Shown piece by piece: positions 1-4,629 of a stretch of DNA of 5,113 bases. This DNA is from Arcobacter sp. GTDB taxonomy: Bacteria; Campylobacterota; Campylobacteria; Campylobacterales; Arcobacteraceae. The stretch lies in assembly GCA_030635995.1 (NCBI GenBank), contig DAOVXU010000133.1, positions 1-5,113 on the forward strand. Reading direction: 5' to 3'. The translations under genes and the position numbers were made by a program. Position 1 is the stretch's first letter. The number at the start of each line of letters is the position of its first letter. Under the pieces are notes generated by a model that ran no database searches, was not told the origin of the DNA, and was given only the letters and a program-made list of their open reading frames with translations.

Positions 1-2
1 AT

Positions 3-305
3 TTAGATGGTATAAAAGAAGTTTTTATAGATAATAAAAATATAGTAAATATATATAATAAATTAGTTTTAAATAGATATTTAAATTATCCTGGTAAATC
101 AGAAAATTTTGTAGAATTTGAATGATTTGACGAACTTACAAAAATATATAAAGATGAATTAAACATATTACCAATAAAAACAAATAAAATAAATAAGCAA
201 GAGACACTAATAGAAAAGGAACAAGAAGTTCTATCCTCTACGGTTAGTGAAGAGAAGAAAGATACAATAAATTGGACAAATCTTTTACTTGGTAAAAAGA
301 ATTAG
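3..305 (+). pseudogene. 3' end of an unrecognised gene, interrupted by one in-frame TGA
   Basis: One reading frame is open from the window edge to a TAG at 303-305, except for a single TGA at 123-125. The residues around that stop read FVEFE-stop-FDELTKIYKDE, so a TGG to TGA change at a tryptophan would explain it. The frame is the same on both sides, which argues for a substitution and not an indel. The other two forward frames meet stops at once (TAG at 4-6, TAA at 32-34). After the TGA there are 59 more codons with no in-frame ATG, so the tail cannot easily be a separate gene. The tail is rich in Lys, Glu and Thr, like a flexible linker, and ends in WTNLLLGKKN. I do not recognise the family. 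The stop lies 2 bases before the first possible surE start, so the two genes are probably co-transcribed. It may be a true pseudogene, a strain-specific nonsense mutation or a sequence error. Confidence 0.6.
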
Positions 306-307
306 AA

Positions 308-1111
308 ATGGAAATAGAAATGAAAAAGAATATACTGATAACAAATGATGATGGTTTTGATGCTCTAGGTATGAGGTATTTAGTTGAAGCTTTAAAGCCT
401 TTGGCAAATATAATAATTGTAGCACCTTCAACTAATAAATCTGCTTGTGGACATAGTATGACTCTTACAACTCCTTTAAAATTTAAAAATGTAGATGATG
501 ATTTTTATAAAATGGAAGATGGAACTCCTACTGATTGTATATTTTTAGCTCTTCATAATTTATACCCTGAGGATAAATTACCTGATTTGGTTATAAGTGG
601 GATAAATATTGGATCTAATATGGGGGAAGATATTACTTATAGTGGTACAGTTGCTGGAGCTATGGAAGCTGTACTTCAAGGGGTCCCTGCTATTTCTATT
701 TCACAAGTGCTTGATAGTAAGGCCAAAGAGATTGGGGATTTGTGGAATTATGAATTGGCTCAAAAAGTTATAGTTGATGTAGTTTCAAAGATATTTAATG
801 GAAAATTTCCTTTAGGGGAAAGAAAACTTTTAAATATTAATATTCCCCCTTGTGGTATAAAAGATTGTAATGGTATAAAAATTACAAAAGCTGGATATAG
901 AGTATTTGGAAATGATTGCCATAGGTATCATGATCCAAAAGGGAGTGAGTTTCATTGGATTGGGTTACACCCTTTATTGTGGGAAGAGAGTAAGCAAAAA
1001 AATTGTGATTTTGAAGCAATAAAATATAATTATGTTTCGATTACACCTATACAACTTGACCTTACAAGTTATGATGATATGGATAAGTTAAATGAGTGGA
1101 TTGATAGTTAA
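308..1111 (+). CDS. surE: SurE, 5'/3'-nucleotidase (survival protein)
   Basis: SurE is a cytoplasmic, divalent-metal-dependent phosphatase that removes phosphate from nucleoside 5'- and 3'-monophosphates. It belongs to the stationary-phase survival set in many bacteria. The family signature is complete. The N-terminal strand ends in ITNDDG (D14, D15), followed by S45 in NKSACGHS, GTPTDC near 72-77, and SGINIGSNMGEDITYSGT with N100. By family comparison D14, D15, S45 and N100 are the metal ligands. The 267-residue length is normal. The start is uncertain. The ATG at 308 gives MEIEMKKNIL, while the in-frame ATG at 320 gives MKKNILITNDDG, which is closer to the usual N-terminus. Neither has a strong Shine-Dalgarno; GGA at 310-312 would suit the 320 start. 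The gene lies just after the broken upstream frame. Its 3' end carries the -35 box of the next promoter. Confidence 0.96.
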   Translation: MEIEMKKNILITNDDGFDALGMRYLVEALKPLANIIIVAPSTNKSACGHSMTLTTPLKFKNVDDDFYKMEDGTPTDCIFLALHNLYPEDKLPDLVISGINIGSNMGEDITYSGTVAGAMEAVLQGVPAISISQVLDSKAKEIGDLWNYELAQKVIVDVVSKIFNGKFPLGERKLLNINIPPCGIKDCNGIKITKAGYRVFGNDCHRYHDPKGSEFHWIGLHPLLWEESKQKNCDFEAIKYNYVSITPIQLDLTSYDDMDKLNEWIDS

Positions 1112-1129
1112 TCCAAACTATGATATAAT
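1101..1129 (+). promoter_or_regulatory. Sigma-70 promoter for the small HTH-like protein, psd and SDR genes
   Basis: TTGATA at 1101-1106 (5 of 6 to TTGACA) is followed by a 17-base spacer and a perfect TATAAT at 1124-1129. The -10 is extended by TG at 1121-1122 one base upstream (TGATATAAT). Transcription should start near 1135-1137, about 25 bases before the ATG at 1160. The -35 box lies inside the last codons of surE. The psd group can therefore be transcribed separately from surE. Confidence 0.8.
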
Positions 1130-1159
1130 CGCGAATATTAAATAAAAAATGGATAGAAA

Positions 1160-1423
1160 ATGACACTAACAGATGGATTAACAAATGATATCAAAATATT
1201 AAATTTTGATTTAAAAGATGAAGTTGAACTAAGATTGATTTTAAAAAGAAGATTGACTAAAAAAGAATTTAAGTTTTACAATATGAAAAATGATGGTATA
1301 TCTAAAGATGAGATTGCTAAAGATTTGGCTCTTGATGATAAGAGATATGAAGAGATGGCTGTAACAGTTATAAAAAAAATAAATTCGGAAAAAGTTAAAA
1401 ACGAACTAACTCTAAAGGATTAA
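1160..1423 (+). CDS. Small conserved-looking protein with a sigma-region-4-like helix-turn-helix pattern
   Basis: This is an 87-residue, highly charged, presumably cytoplasmic protein that I cannot assign to a named family. Residues 32-74 follow the pattern of sigma factor region 4 and LuxR-type helix-turn-helix domains: LTKKEF (32-37), then a turn around DGIS (45-48), then EIAKDLAL (51-58), then a long helix ending VIKKIN. This resembles 'LTxxE...GxSxxEIAxxL...KKL'. That is a fold-level resemblance by eye only. The N-terminal 30 residues (DIKILNFDLKDEVELRLILK) have no obvious match. There is no sigma region 2, so it is not a complete sigma factor. The ATG at 1160 is preceded by GGATAGAAA and by a strong promoter. 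The stop is one base before the psd start, implying tight co-translation. It could be a small DNA-binding regulator, a sigma- or RNA-polymerase-interacting protein, or a protein that only shares the helical pattern. Confidence 0.85.
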   Translation: MTLTDGLTNDIKILNFDLKDEVELRLILKRRLTKKEFKFYNMKNDGISKDEIAKDLALDDKRYEEMAVTVIKKINSEKVKNELTLKD

Positions 1424-1424
1424 A

Positions 1425-2237
1425 ATGCACATTACAAATAAAATATCACAATATTTTCATAAGTTTGCACAAACTGAGTTTCCAAGTATTATACAAAGTA
1501 TTATAAATAATGGTTATGTAAAATTATTAGGTCTTGATATGTCTGAATTTAGAGATCCAAGTTCTTATAAAACTTTAAATGAATTGTTTACAAGAGCATT
1601 AGTGCGTCCACGAAAATTTGATATTAGTTTAGATACTTTTATCTCTCCTGCTGATAGTTTTGTAAGTGAAGCTGGTGATATGGATGCACATATAGCTTTA
1701 CAAATTAAGGGTATGAATTATTGTGTAAAAGAACTTTTTACTTCAAATATAAGTGAAGAAAATATAGCAAAGATAGAACATGGAACTTTTATGAATTTTT
1801 ATCTAAGCCCAAAAGATTATCATAGATATCATAGTGTATATAGTGCTCAAATTTTAAAACTTATCCATGTTCCTGGGAAACTTTATCCTGTGAATTTTAA
1901 ATATTTAAATAAACAAGATTCTTTATTTGTAGAAAATGAGAGGGTTATTGTTGAGTGTAAAACAGCTGATGATAAACTGTATTATATGGTATTTGTTGGA
2001 GCATTAAATGTTGGAAAGATGGTATTTGATTTTGAACCAAGAGTTGAAACAAATATAGAGGGTCAAGATATAACAGTTTATGAATATGATGATTTACATA
2101 TTAAAAAAGGTGAGTGTATGGGGCATTTTAAAATGGGCTCTACAGTACTTATTTTTTGGGAAAAAGATATGGTAAATTTAAAAGATTTAGTAAATAAGAA
2201 AGTGAATTTTACAGATATTATCTCAACAGTTAAATAG
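1425..2237 (+). CDS. psd: Phosphatidylserine decarboxylase proenzyme
   Basis: Psd converts phosphatidylserine to phosphatidylethanolamine at the cytoplasmic membrane, the last step in making the main zwitterionic phospholipid. The proenzyme cleaves itself at a Gly-Ser bond, leaving a pyruvoyl group on the alpha chain. Here the site is HFKMGSTVLIF, with cleavage expected between G238 and S239, giving a beta chain of 238 residues and an alpha chain of 32. The usual LGST is MGST. The other family motifs are present: SPADSF with D77, and SPKDYHRYH with H133 and H136. D77, H136 and S239 match the Asp-His-Ser self-processing triad described for the E. coli enzyme. VGALNVGKM (191-199) matches the 'ALxVG' core. 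The 270 residues are shorter than E. coli Psd (322) but similar to the short Helicobacter form. AAAGGA at 1414-1419 gives a good ribosome binding site inside the end of the preceding gene. Confidence 0.96.
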   Translation: MHITNKISQYFHKFAQTEFPSIIQSIINNGYVKLLGLDMSEFRDPSSYKTLNELFTRALVRPRKFDISLDTFISPADSFVSEAGDMDAHIALQIKGMNYCVKELFTSNISEENIAKIEHGTFMNFYLSPKDYHRYHSVYSAQILKLIHVPGKLYPVNFKYLNKQDSLFVENERVIVECKTADDKLYYMVFVGALNVGKMVFDFEPRVETNIEGQDITVYEYDDLHIKKGECMGHFKMGSTVLIFWEKDMVNLKDLVNKKVNFTDIISTVK

Positions 2238-2247
2238 ATAATTTTAT

Positions 2248-3060
2248 ATGAAATCTGTTTTAATTACAGGTTGTTCTACTGGAATAGGGTATGAAACAGC
2301 TATCTATCTAAAAAGTAAAGGCTATCAAGTCTTTGCAACTGCACGAAAAGAAAAAGATGTTAAACAATTAGAAGAGTTGGGATTTAACTCTTTTTTACTT
2401 GATGTAACTTCATCTTCAAATATTCAAGATGTTTTAAAGCAAATCTTACAAATCACAAATGGTACACTAGATGTACTTTTTAATAATGCAGGATATGGTC
2501 AGCCTGGTGCTGTTGAAGATTTAAGGATAGATGTACTAAAAGAACAATTTGAAACAAATGTATTTGGATTACATGAGGTTACTGTTCAAATTCTTCAAAT
2601 AATGAAAGCTCAAGGGTATGGAAAGATTATTCAACATAGTTCTGTTCTTGGTTTAGTTTCTCTTAAATTCAGAGGAGCATATAATGCAAGTAAATATGCA
2701 CTAGAGGGTTTAACAGATACTTTACGGCTTGAACTACTTGATACAAATATAGATGTTACACTTTTGAATACAGGTCCAGTTACAAGTGATTTTAGAAAGA
2801 ATGCTATTATTAAACTAAATCAAAATATTGATATGGAAAGTTCTAGATTTAAAAAAAGCTATTTTAAAAGTATAGATGTAAAAAAAAGTGATGTACCATT
2901 TAATCTTGAAGCGATTGAAGTTGCTAAGGTTGTAGAGAAAATTATTTTAGCAAAAAAAGTAAAACCAAGATATTATATAACAAAAGCTACATATATACTT
3001 GGATTTTGTAAAAGGATTTTATCAACAAATTTACTTGATAAGATTTTAAAAAGAATTTAG
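2248..3060 (+). CDS. Short-chain dehydrogenase/reductase (classical SDR)
   Basis: This is an NAD(P)-dependent oxidoreductase with a Rossmann fold; the substrate cannot be told from sequence. Visible motifs are the cofactor-binding TGCSTGIG (7-14), LDVT with D52, NNAG (79-82), N104 in FETNVFG, S132 in QHSSVLG and the catalytic YNASK (Y145, K149), which completes the Asn-Ser-Tyr-Lys tetrad. The TGP at 175-177 is the usual cofactor-loop motif. R33 after the second beta strand (FATARK) hints at NADP(H) preference. The sequence style resembles SDRs annotated as 17-beta-hydroxysteroid-dehydrogenase-like, but that label says nothing about its real substrate here. The C-terminal 35 residues are basic and hydrophobic (YYITKATYILGFCKRIL), possibly a membrane-contacting tail. 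The start is 10 bases after psd with only a weak ribosome binding site, so coupling to psd translation is likely. Confidence 0.93.
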   Translation: MKSVLITGCSTGIGYETAIYLKSKGYQVFATARKEKDVKQLEELGFNSFLLDVTSSSNIQDVLKQILQITNGTLDVLFNNAGYGQPGAVEDLRIDVLKEQFETNVFGLHEVTVQILQIMKAQGYGKIIQHSSVLGLVSLKFRGAYNASKYALEGLTDTLRLELLDTNIDVTLLNTGPVTSDFRKNAIIKLNQNIDMESSRFKKSYFKSIDVKKSDVPFNLEAIEVAKVVEKIILAKKVKPRYYITKATYILGFCKRILSTNLLDKILKRI

Positions 3061-3067
3061 ATTATTT

Positions 3068-3367
3068 TTAATTTGCTTTTATAAGCATTGGTACTAATTT
3101 CTTATTTAAAAAGAAAGTTCCAAATGGTACTAATGAAGAGATAAATGCAAAAGTAGAAAATTTAATAGACCATTCTTGTTCTTTTGTTGCGATATAAAGA
3201 GCATAGATAAACCAAACAAATAAAGCACCATGAATCATACCTACTATTTTTGTTGCTATTGCAAATCCCATTATGTATTTTAAAGGCATAGCAATAAAAA
3301 GTAGAATTAAAAATGACCACCCCTCTATATATGCTGATAGTTTAAACTGTTTTAAATTTGTATTCAT
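3068..3367 (-). CDS. DUF3817 family small integral membrane protein
   Basis: A 99-residue protein with three hydrophobic segments at roughly 13-30, 40-60 and 70-87. It carries the landmarks I associate with DUF3817 (YdzA-like) proteins: AYIEGWSFLILLFIAMPLKY near the N-terminus, VGMIHGALFVWFIY in the second segment (H46, G47) and SSLVPFGTFFLNKKL at the end. The function of this family is not established. It probably sits in the cytoplasmic membrane. It is convergent with the SDR gene, with only 7 bases between the two stop codons, so any terminator there must overlap coding sequence. The start is supported by a GGGG run about 9 bases upstream on the minus strand (complement of 3375-3378). It is transcribed divergently from the parvulin gene. 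Confidence 0.88.
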   Translation of the reverse strand: MNTNLKQFKLSAYIEGWSFLILLFIAMPLKYIMGFAIATKIVGMIHGALFVWFIYALYIATKEQEWSIKFSTFAFISSLVPFGTFFLNKKLVPMLIKAN

Positions 3368-3526
3368 TGATGAACCCCAATAATTTTTTTGATATTTTAA
3401 CTATTTTTTCTTTAACCAAGATAATAAAATACTAATATAAATATAAATTAAATATCTAAATCTTACTATCAAGATAAAATTAAGTAATAGACTTGTAGAA
3501 TGTTACATTAAAATTAAGGAAATAAA
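3368..3526. promoter_or_regulatory. Divergent intergenic spacer between DUF3817 and parvulin genes
   Basis: This 159-bp, very AT-rich spacer must hold the start signals for both flanking genes. For the plus-strand gene I see AAGGA at 3516-3520, a good ribosome binding site 6 bases before the ATG. For the minus-strand gene there is only the G-run next to its start. Several T-rich blocks on either strand could be promoter elements, but AT content makes them hard to tell from background. No hairpin or repeat stands out. Confidence 0.5.
3493..3501 (+). promoter_or_regulatory. Possible -10 region of the parvulin gene
   Basis: TTGTAGAAT contains TAGAAT at 3496-3501, 5 of 6 to TATAAT, with TG immediately before it. 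It would start the transcript near 3508 and leave a leader of about 20 bases that includes the AAGGA ribosome binding site. No convincing -35 box lies 16-18 bases upstream, which is common for Campylobacterota promoters. The call rests on one short motif in AT-rich DNA. Confidence 0.4.
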
Positions 3527-3811
3527 ATGGCAACAGCAGCAGCAAGACATATATTAGTAGAAGATGAGCAAGTTTGTAAAGATTTAAAAGCACAAATTGA
3601 AAGCGGTGAAACAACTTTTGAAGATGCAGCAGCAAGTTATTCTCAATGTCCATCAGGAAATGATGGTGGAGATTTAGGAACTTTTGGTCAAGGTCAAATG
3701 GTACCAGAATTTGATAAAGTTGTATTTAGTGATAAGGTTGGTGTAGTTCATGGACCTGTTAAAACTCAATTTGGTTATCACTTATTAGAAGTAACTTCAA
3801 GAGAAGATTAA
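3527..3811 (+). CDS. ppiC: Parvulin-type peptidyl-prolyl cis-trans isomerase (PpiC-like)
   Basis: A free-standing single-domain parvulin that speeds up cis-trans isomerisation of peptide bonds before proline, helping protein folding. It has 94 residues with no signal peptide, so it is likely cytoplasmic, like E. coli PpiC (parvulin 10), which it resembles along its whole length. The landmarks are ARHILV (6-11) with H8, YSQCPSGNDGGDLGTFGQGQ with C41, MVPEFDKVVF (58-67) with M58 and F62, and FGYHLLEV with H85. These cover the conserved His/Cys/Met/Phe/His positions of the active-site pocket. The ATG has a clear AAGGA 6 bases upstream. The codons look somewhat more uniform than in neighbouring genes (many GCA, GAA, GGT), consistent with good expression. 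The gene appears monocistronic or nearly so: a hairpin follows the stop codon and the next gene starts 46 bases on. Confidence 0.95.
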   Translation: MATAAARHILVEDEQVCKDLKAQIESGETTFEDAAASYSQCPSGNDGGDLGTFGQGQMVPEFDKVVFSDKVGVVHGPVKTQFGYHLLEVTSRED

Positions 3812-3817
3812 AACTTA

Positions 3818-3843
3818 ATAGATAGTAGTTTTCTACTATCTGT
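3818..3843 (+). terminator. Perfect-stem hairpin after the parvulin gene, without a U-tract
   Basis: GATAGTAG (3821-3828) pairs with CTACTATC (3833-3840) across a TTTT loop. The stem extends outward by A3820-U3841, a U3819-G3842 wobble and A3818-U3843, for 11 pairs. It lies 7 bases after the parvulin stop and 14 bases before the next start codon. The downstream bases are TGTATAGATAAC, so there is no U-run typical of intrinsic terminators. It may be a weak terminator, a 3'-end stabiliser or processing site for the parvulin mRNA, or a control element for the next gene. Confidence 0.5.
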
Positions 3844-3857
3844 ATAGATAACTTGTA

Positions 3858-4346
3858 ATGGGAAAATATTATAAAATATTTATGTTAATAACTGTTATCT
3901 CAATAGTTTTATTGACATACATATCTTATAATAATCAACAATTTAAGAATAATCCTCTCTCTTTGGATATAGTTACAAAAATAGAGAATAAAAAGAATAA
4001 AATAAGAGCTTTAATATATAATAAATATAGAGTTGATATAAATATTCCTATAGAAATAACTGATAAAATAGGAGATAATCTATTTGGATTAGCTACATTT
4101 ACTAAAGATAAAAAGATAAAAATATATCTAAATAAAAAAAGATTTAAAGAAAATGAAGAATATATGATAGATTATGTTTTACCACATGAATATGCTCATG
4201 CTATTATGTTCTATTTTGGTGATTTTACAAAAGAGAATGGTGGACATAGTAAAAGGTGGCAAGATATATGTTTGGCACTTGATGGTAAAAAGTGTGATAG
4301 ATATGTAAATCACAATGATATATTAATAGAAAAGGTGAGATTTTAA
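3858..4346 (+). CDS. Membrane-anchored SprT-like zinc metalloprotease-type protein
   Basis: A 162-residue protein. Lys4 and Lys7 precede a hydrophobic segment (about 8-22, FMLITVISIVLLTYIS), which reads as a signal anchor or uncleaved signal peptide and would place the rest in the periplasm. The remainder has the SprT-like layout: NKYRVDINIPIEITD, then FGLATFTKDKKIKIYLNKK, then the zinc-binding HEYAH (H110, E111, H114), then GGHSKRWQDICLALDG (H130 as likely third ligand, W134). C138 and C146 could form a disulfide if the domain is exported. SprT/Spartan relatives are metalloproteases, but no substrate is shown here. An in-frame TAA at 3849-3851 rules out a longer start; ATG 3858 is the first usable codon. 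No Shine-Dalgarno is visible before it, unlike the neighbouring genes. The next gene follows within 20 bases. Confidence 0.85.
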   Translation: MGKYYKIFMLITVISIVLLTYISYNNQQFKNNPLSLDIVTKIENKKNKIRALIYNKYRVDINIPIEITDKIGDNLFGLATFTKDKKIKIYLNKKRFKENEEYMIDYVLPHEYAHAIMFYFGDFTKENGGHSKRWQDICLALDGKKCDRYVNHNDILIEKVRF

Positions 4347-4352
4347 TTATTT

Positions 4353-4357
4353 GGAGG
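4353..4357 (+). promoter_or_regulatory. Ribosome binding site that sets the start of the RHH-like gene
   Basis: GGAGG is followed by CACTT and then GTG at 4363, a textbook 5-base spacing. The alternative in-frame TTG at 4351 overlaps this motif and so cannot be the start it serves. This supports initiation at 4363. Confidence 0.75.
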
Positions 4358-4362
4358 CACTT

Positions 4363-4581
4363 GTGGATAAAGAGATAAAATTTAGTTTAAGTAGCGATTC
4401 TATTGAGAATTTAAAAGTATTTAGTGAAATTTTAAAAAAAGATGTTAATACTATTTTAAATGAAGCTTTGGAGAATTATTTTGAAGAGGCTCAAAAGATC
4501 TTAATGGAAAAGAATTTAGAGGATGAAAATGCTATGACAAATTTAGATTTTAATGAATTTTGGGATGATGTGGATATTTAG
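4363..4581 (+). CDS. Small ribbon-helix-helix-like (CopG/antitoxin-type) protein
   Basis: The predicted product has 72 residues from the GTG start. The first part, IKFSLSSDSIENLKVFSEIL then KKDVNTILNEALENYFEEAQ, has the ribbon-helix-helix pattern: a short beta strand of alternating residues (about 5-9), a helix, a turn at KKDVN, then a second helix. RHH proteins dimerise through the strand and bind operator DNA with it. The acidic C-terminal tail (TNLDFNEFWDDVDI) resembles the toxin-binding tails of small antitoxins. This is by eye, and the family is not certain. No toxin-like gene is adjacent: upstream is the SprT-like protein (16 bases away), downstream a receiver-like gene. It is probably translated from the SprT-like transcript with its own GGAGG site. 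It could be an orphan antitoxin, an autoregulator of this cluster or a general regulator. An in-frame TTG at 4351 would add four residues but overlaps the ribosome binding site. Confidence 0.75.
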   Translation: MDKEIKFSLSSDSIENLKVFSEILKKDVNTILNEALENYFEEAQKILMEKNLEDENAMTNLDFNEFWDDVDI

Positions 4582-4598
4582 TGGTTTTATTATATAAT
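4571..4598 (+). promoter_or_regulatory. Promoter of the receiver-like gene
   Basis: A perfect TATAAT sits at 4593-4598 with TGGATA at 4571-4576 (4 of 6 to TTGACA) 16 bases upstream. The expected transcript start is near 4604-4606, about 25 bases before the ATG at 4630. The -35 box lies in the last codons of the RHH-like gene. The -10 is embedded in a 12-base perfect palindrome, TATTATATAATA (4588-4599). Confidence 0.65.
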
Positions 4599-4599
4599 A
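4588..4599. repeat. 12-bp perfect palindrome over the -10 box
   Basis: TATTATATAATA reads the same on both strands and covers the TATAAT of the promoter before the receiver-like gene. A dimeric regulator bound here would block transcription. In DNA this rich in A and T, such palindromes also arise by chance, and no second copy is visible nearby. Confidence 0.35.
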
Positions 4600-4614
4600 G
4601 TGTATTAAGGTTAC

Positions 4615-4623
4615 AAAGGAGGG
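4615..4623 (+). promoter_or_regulatory. Very strong Shine-Dalgarno of the receiver-like gene
   Basis: AAAGGAGGG lies 6 bases before the ATG at 4630 and is close to a full match to the anti-Shine-Dalgarno. It is the strongest ribosome binding site in the window and fixes the start of a gene that runs off the right edge. Confidence 0.8.
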
Positions 4624-4629
4624 ATCAAA

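Noticed and set aside
123..125. Alternative genetic code (TGA = Trp) or selenocysteine
   Set aside because: TGG is used for Trp in several genes here and no other in-frame TGA occurs. No selenoprotein-type hairpin is apparent after the TGA.
263..268. TACAAT as a -10 box for surE
   Set aside because: There is no -35 at the right distance, it lies within the open upstream frame, and surE is more likely read from upstream.
1160..1423. Complete alternative sigma factor
   Set aside because: At 87 residues it can hold only a region-4-like helix-turn-helix; region 2 needed for -10 recognition is absent.
3074..3087. TGCTT/AAGCA hairpin as a terminator between the convergent genes
   Set aside because: Only five pairs with a small loop, inside the DUF3817 coding end, with no T-run directly following on the plus strand and only an A-rich stretch on the minus strand.
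3089..3134. Direct repeat TGGTACTAAT at 3089-3098 and 3125-3134
   Set aside because: Both copies encode the LVP residues of the DUF3817 protein in the same frame, so it reflects a repeated peptide and not a mobile or regulatory repeat.
4363..4629. Complete toxin-antitoxin pair
   Set aside because: Only an antitoxin-like protein is visible. Neither neighbour has recognisable toxin motifs and no short toxin-sized frame lies in the gap at 4582-4629.
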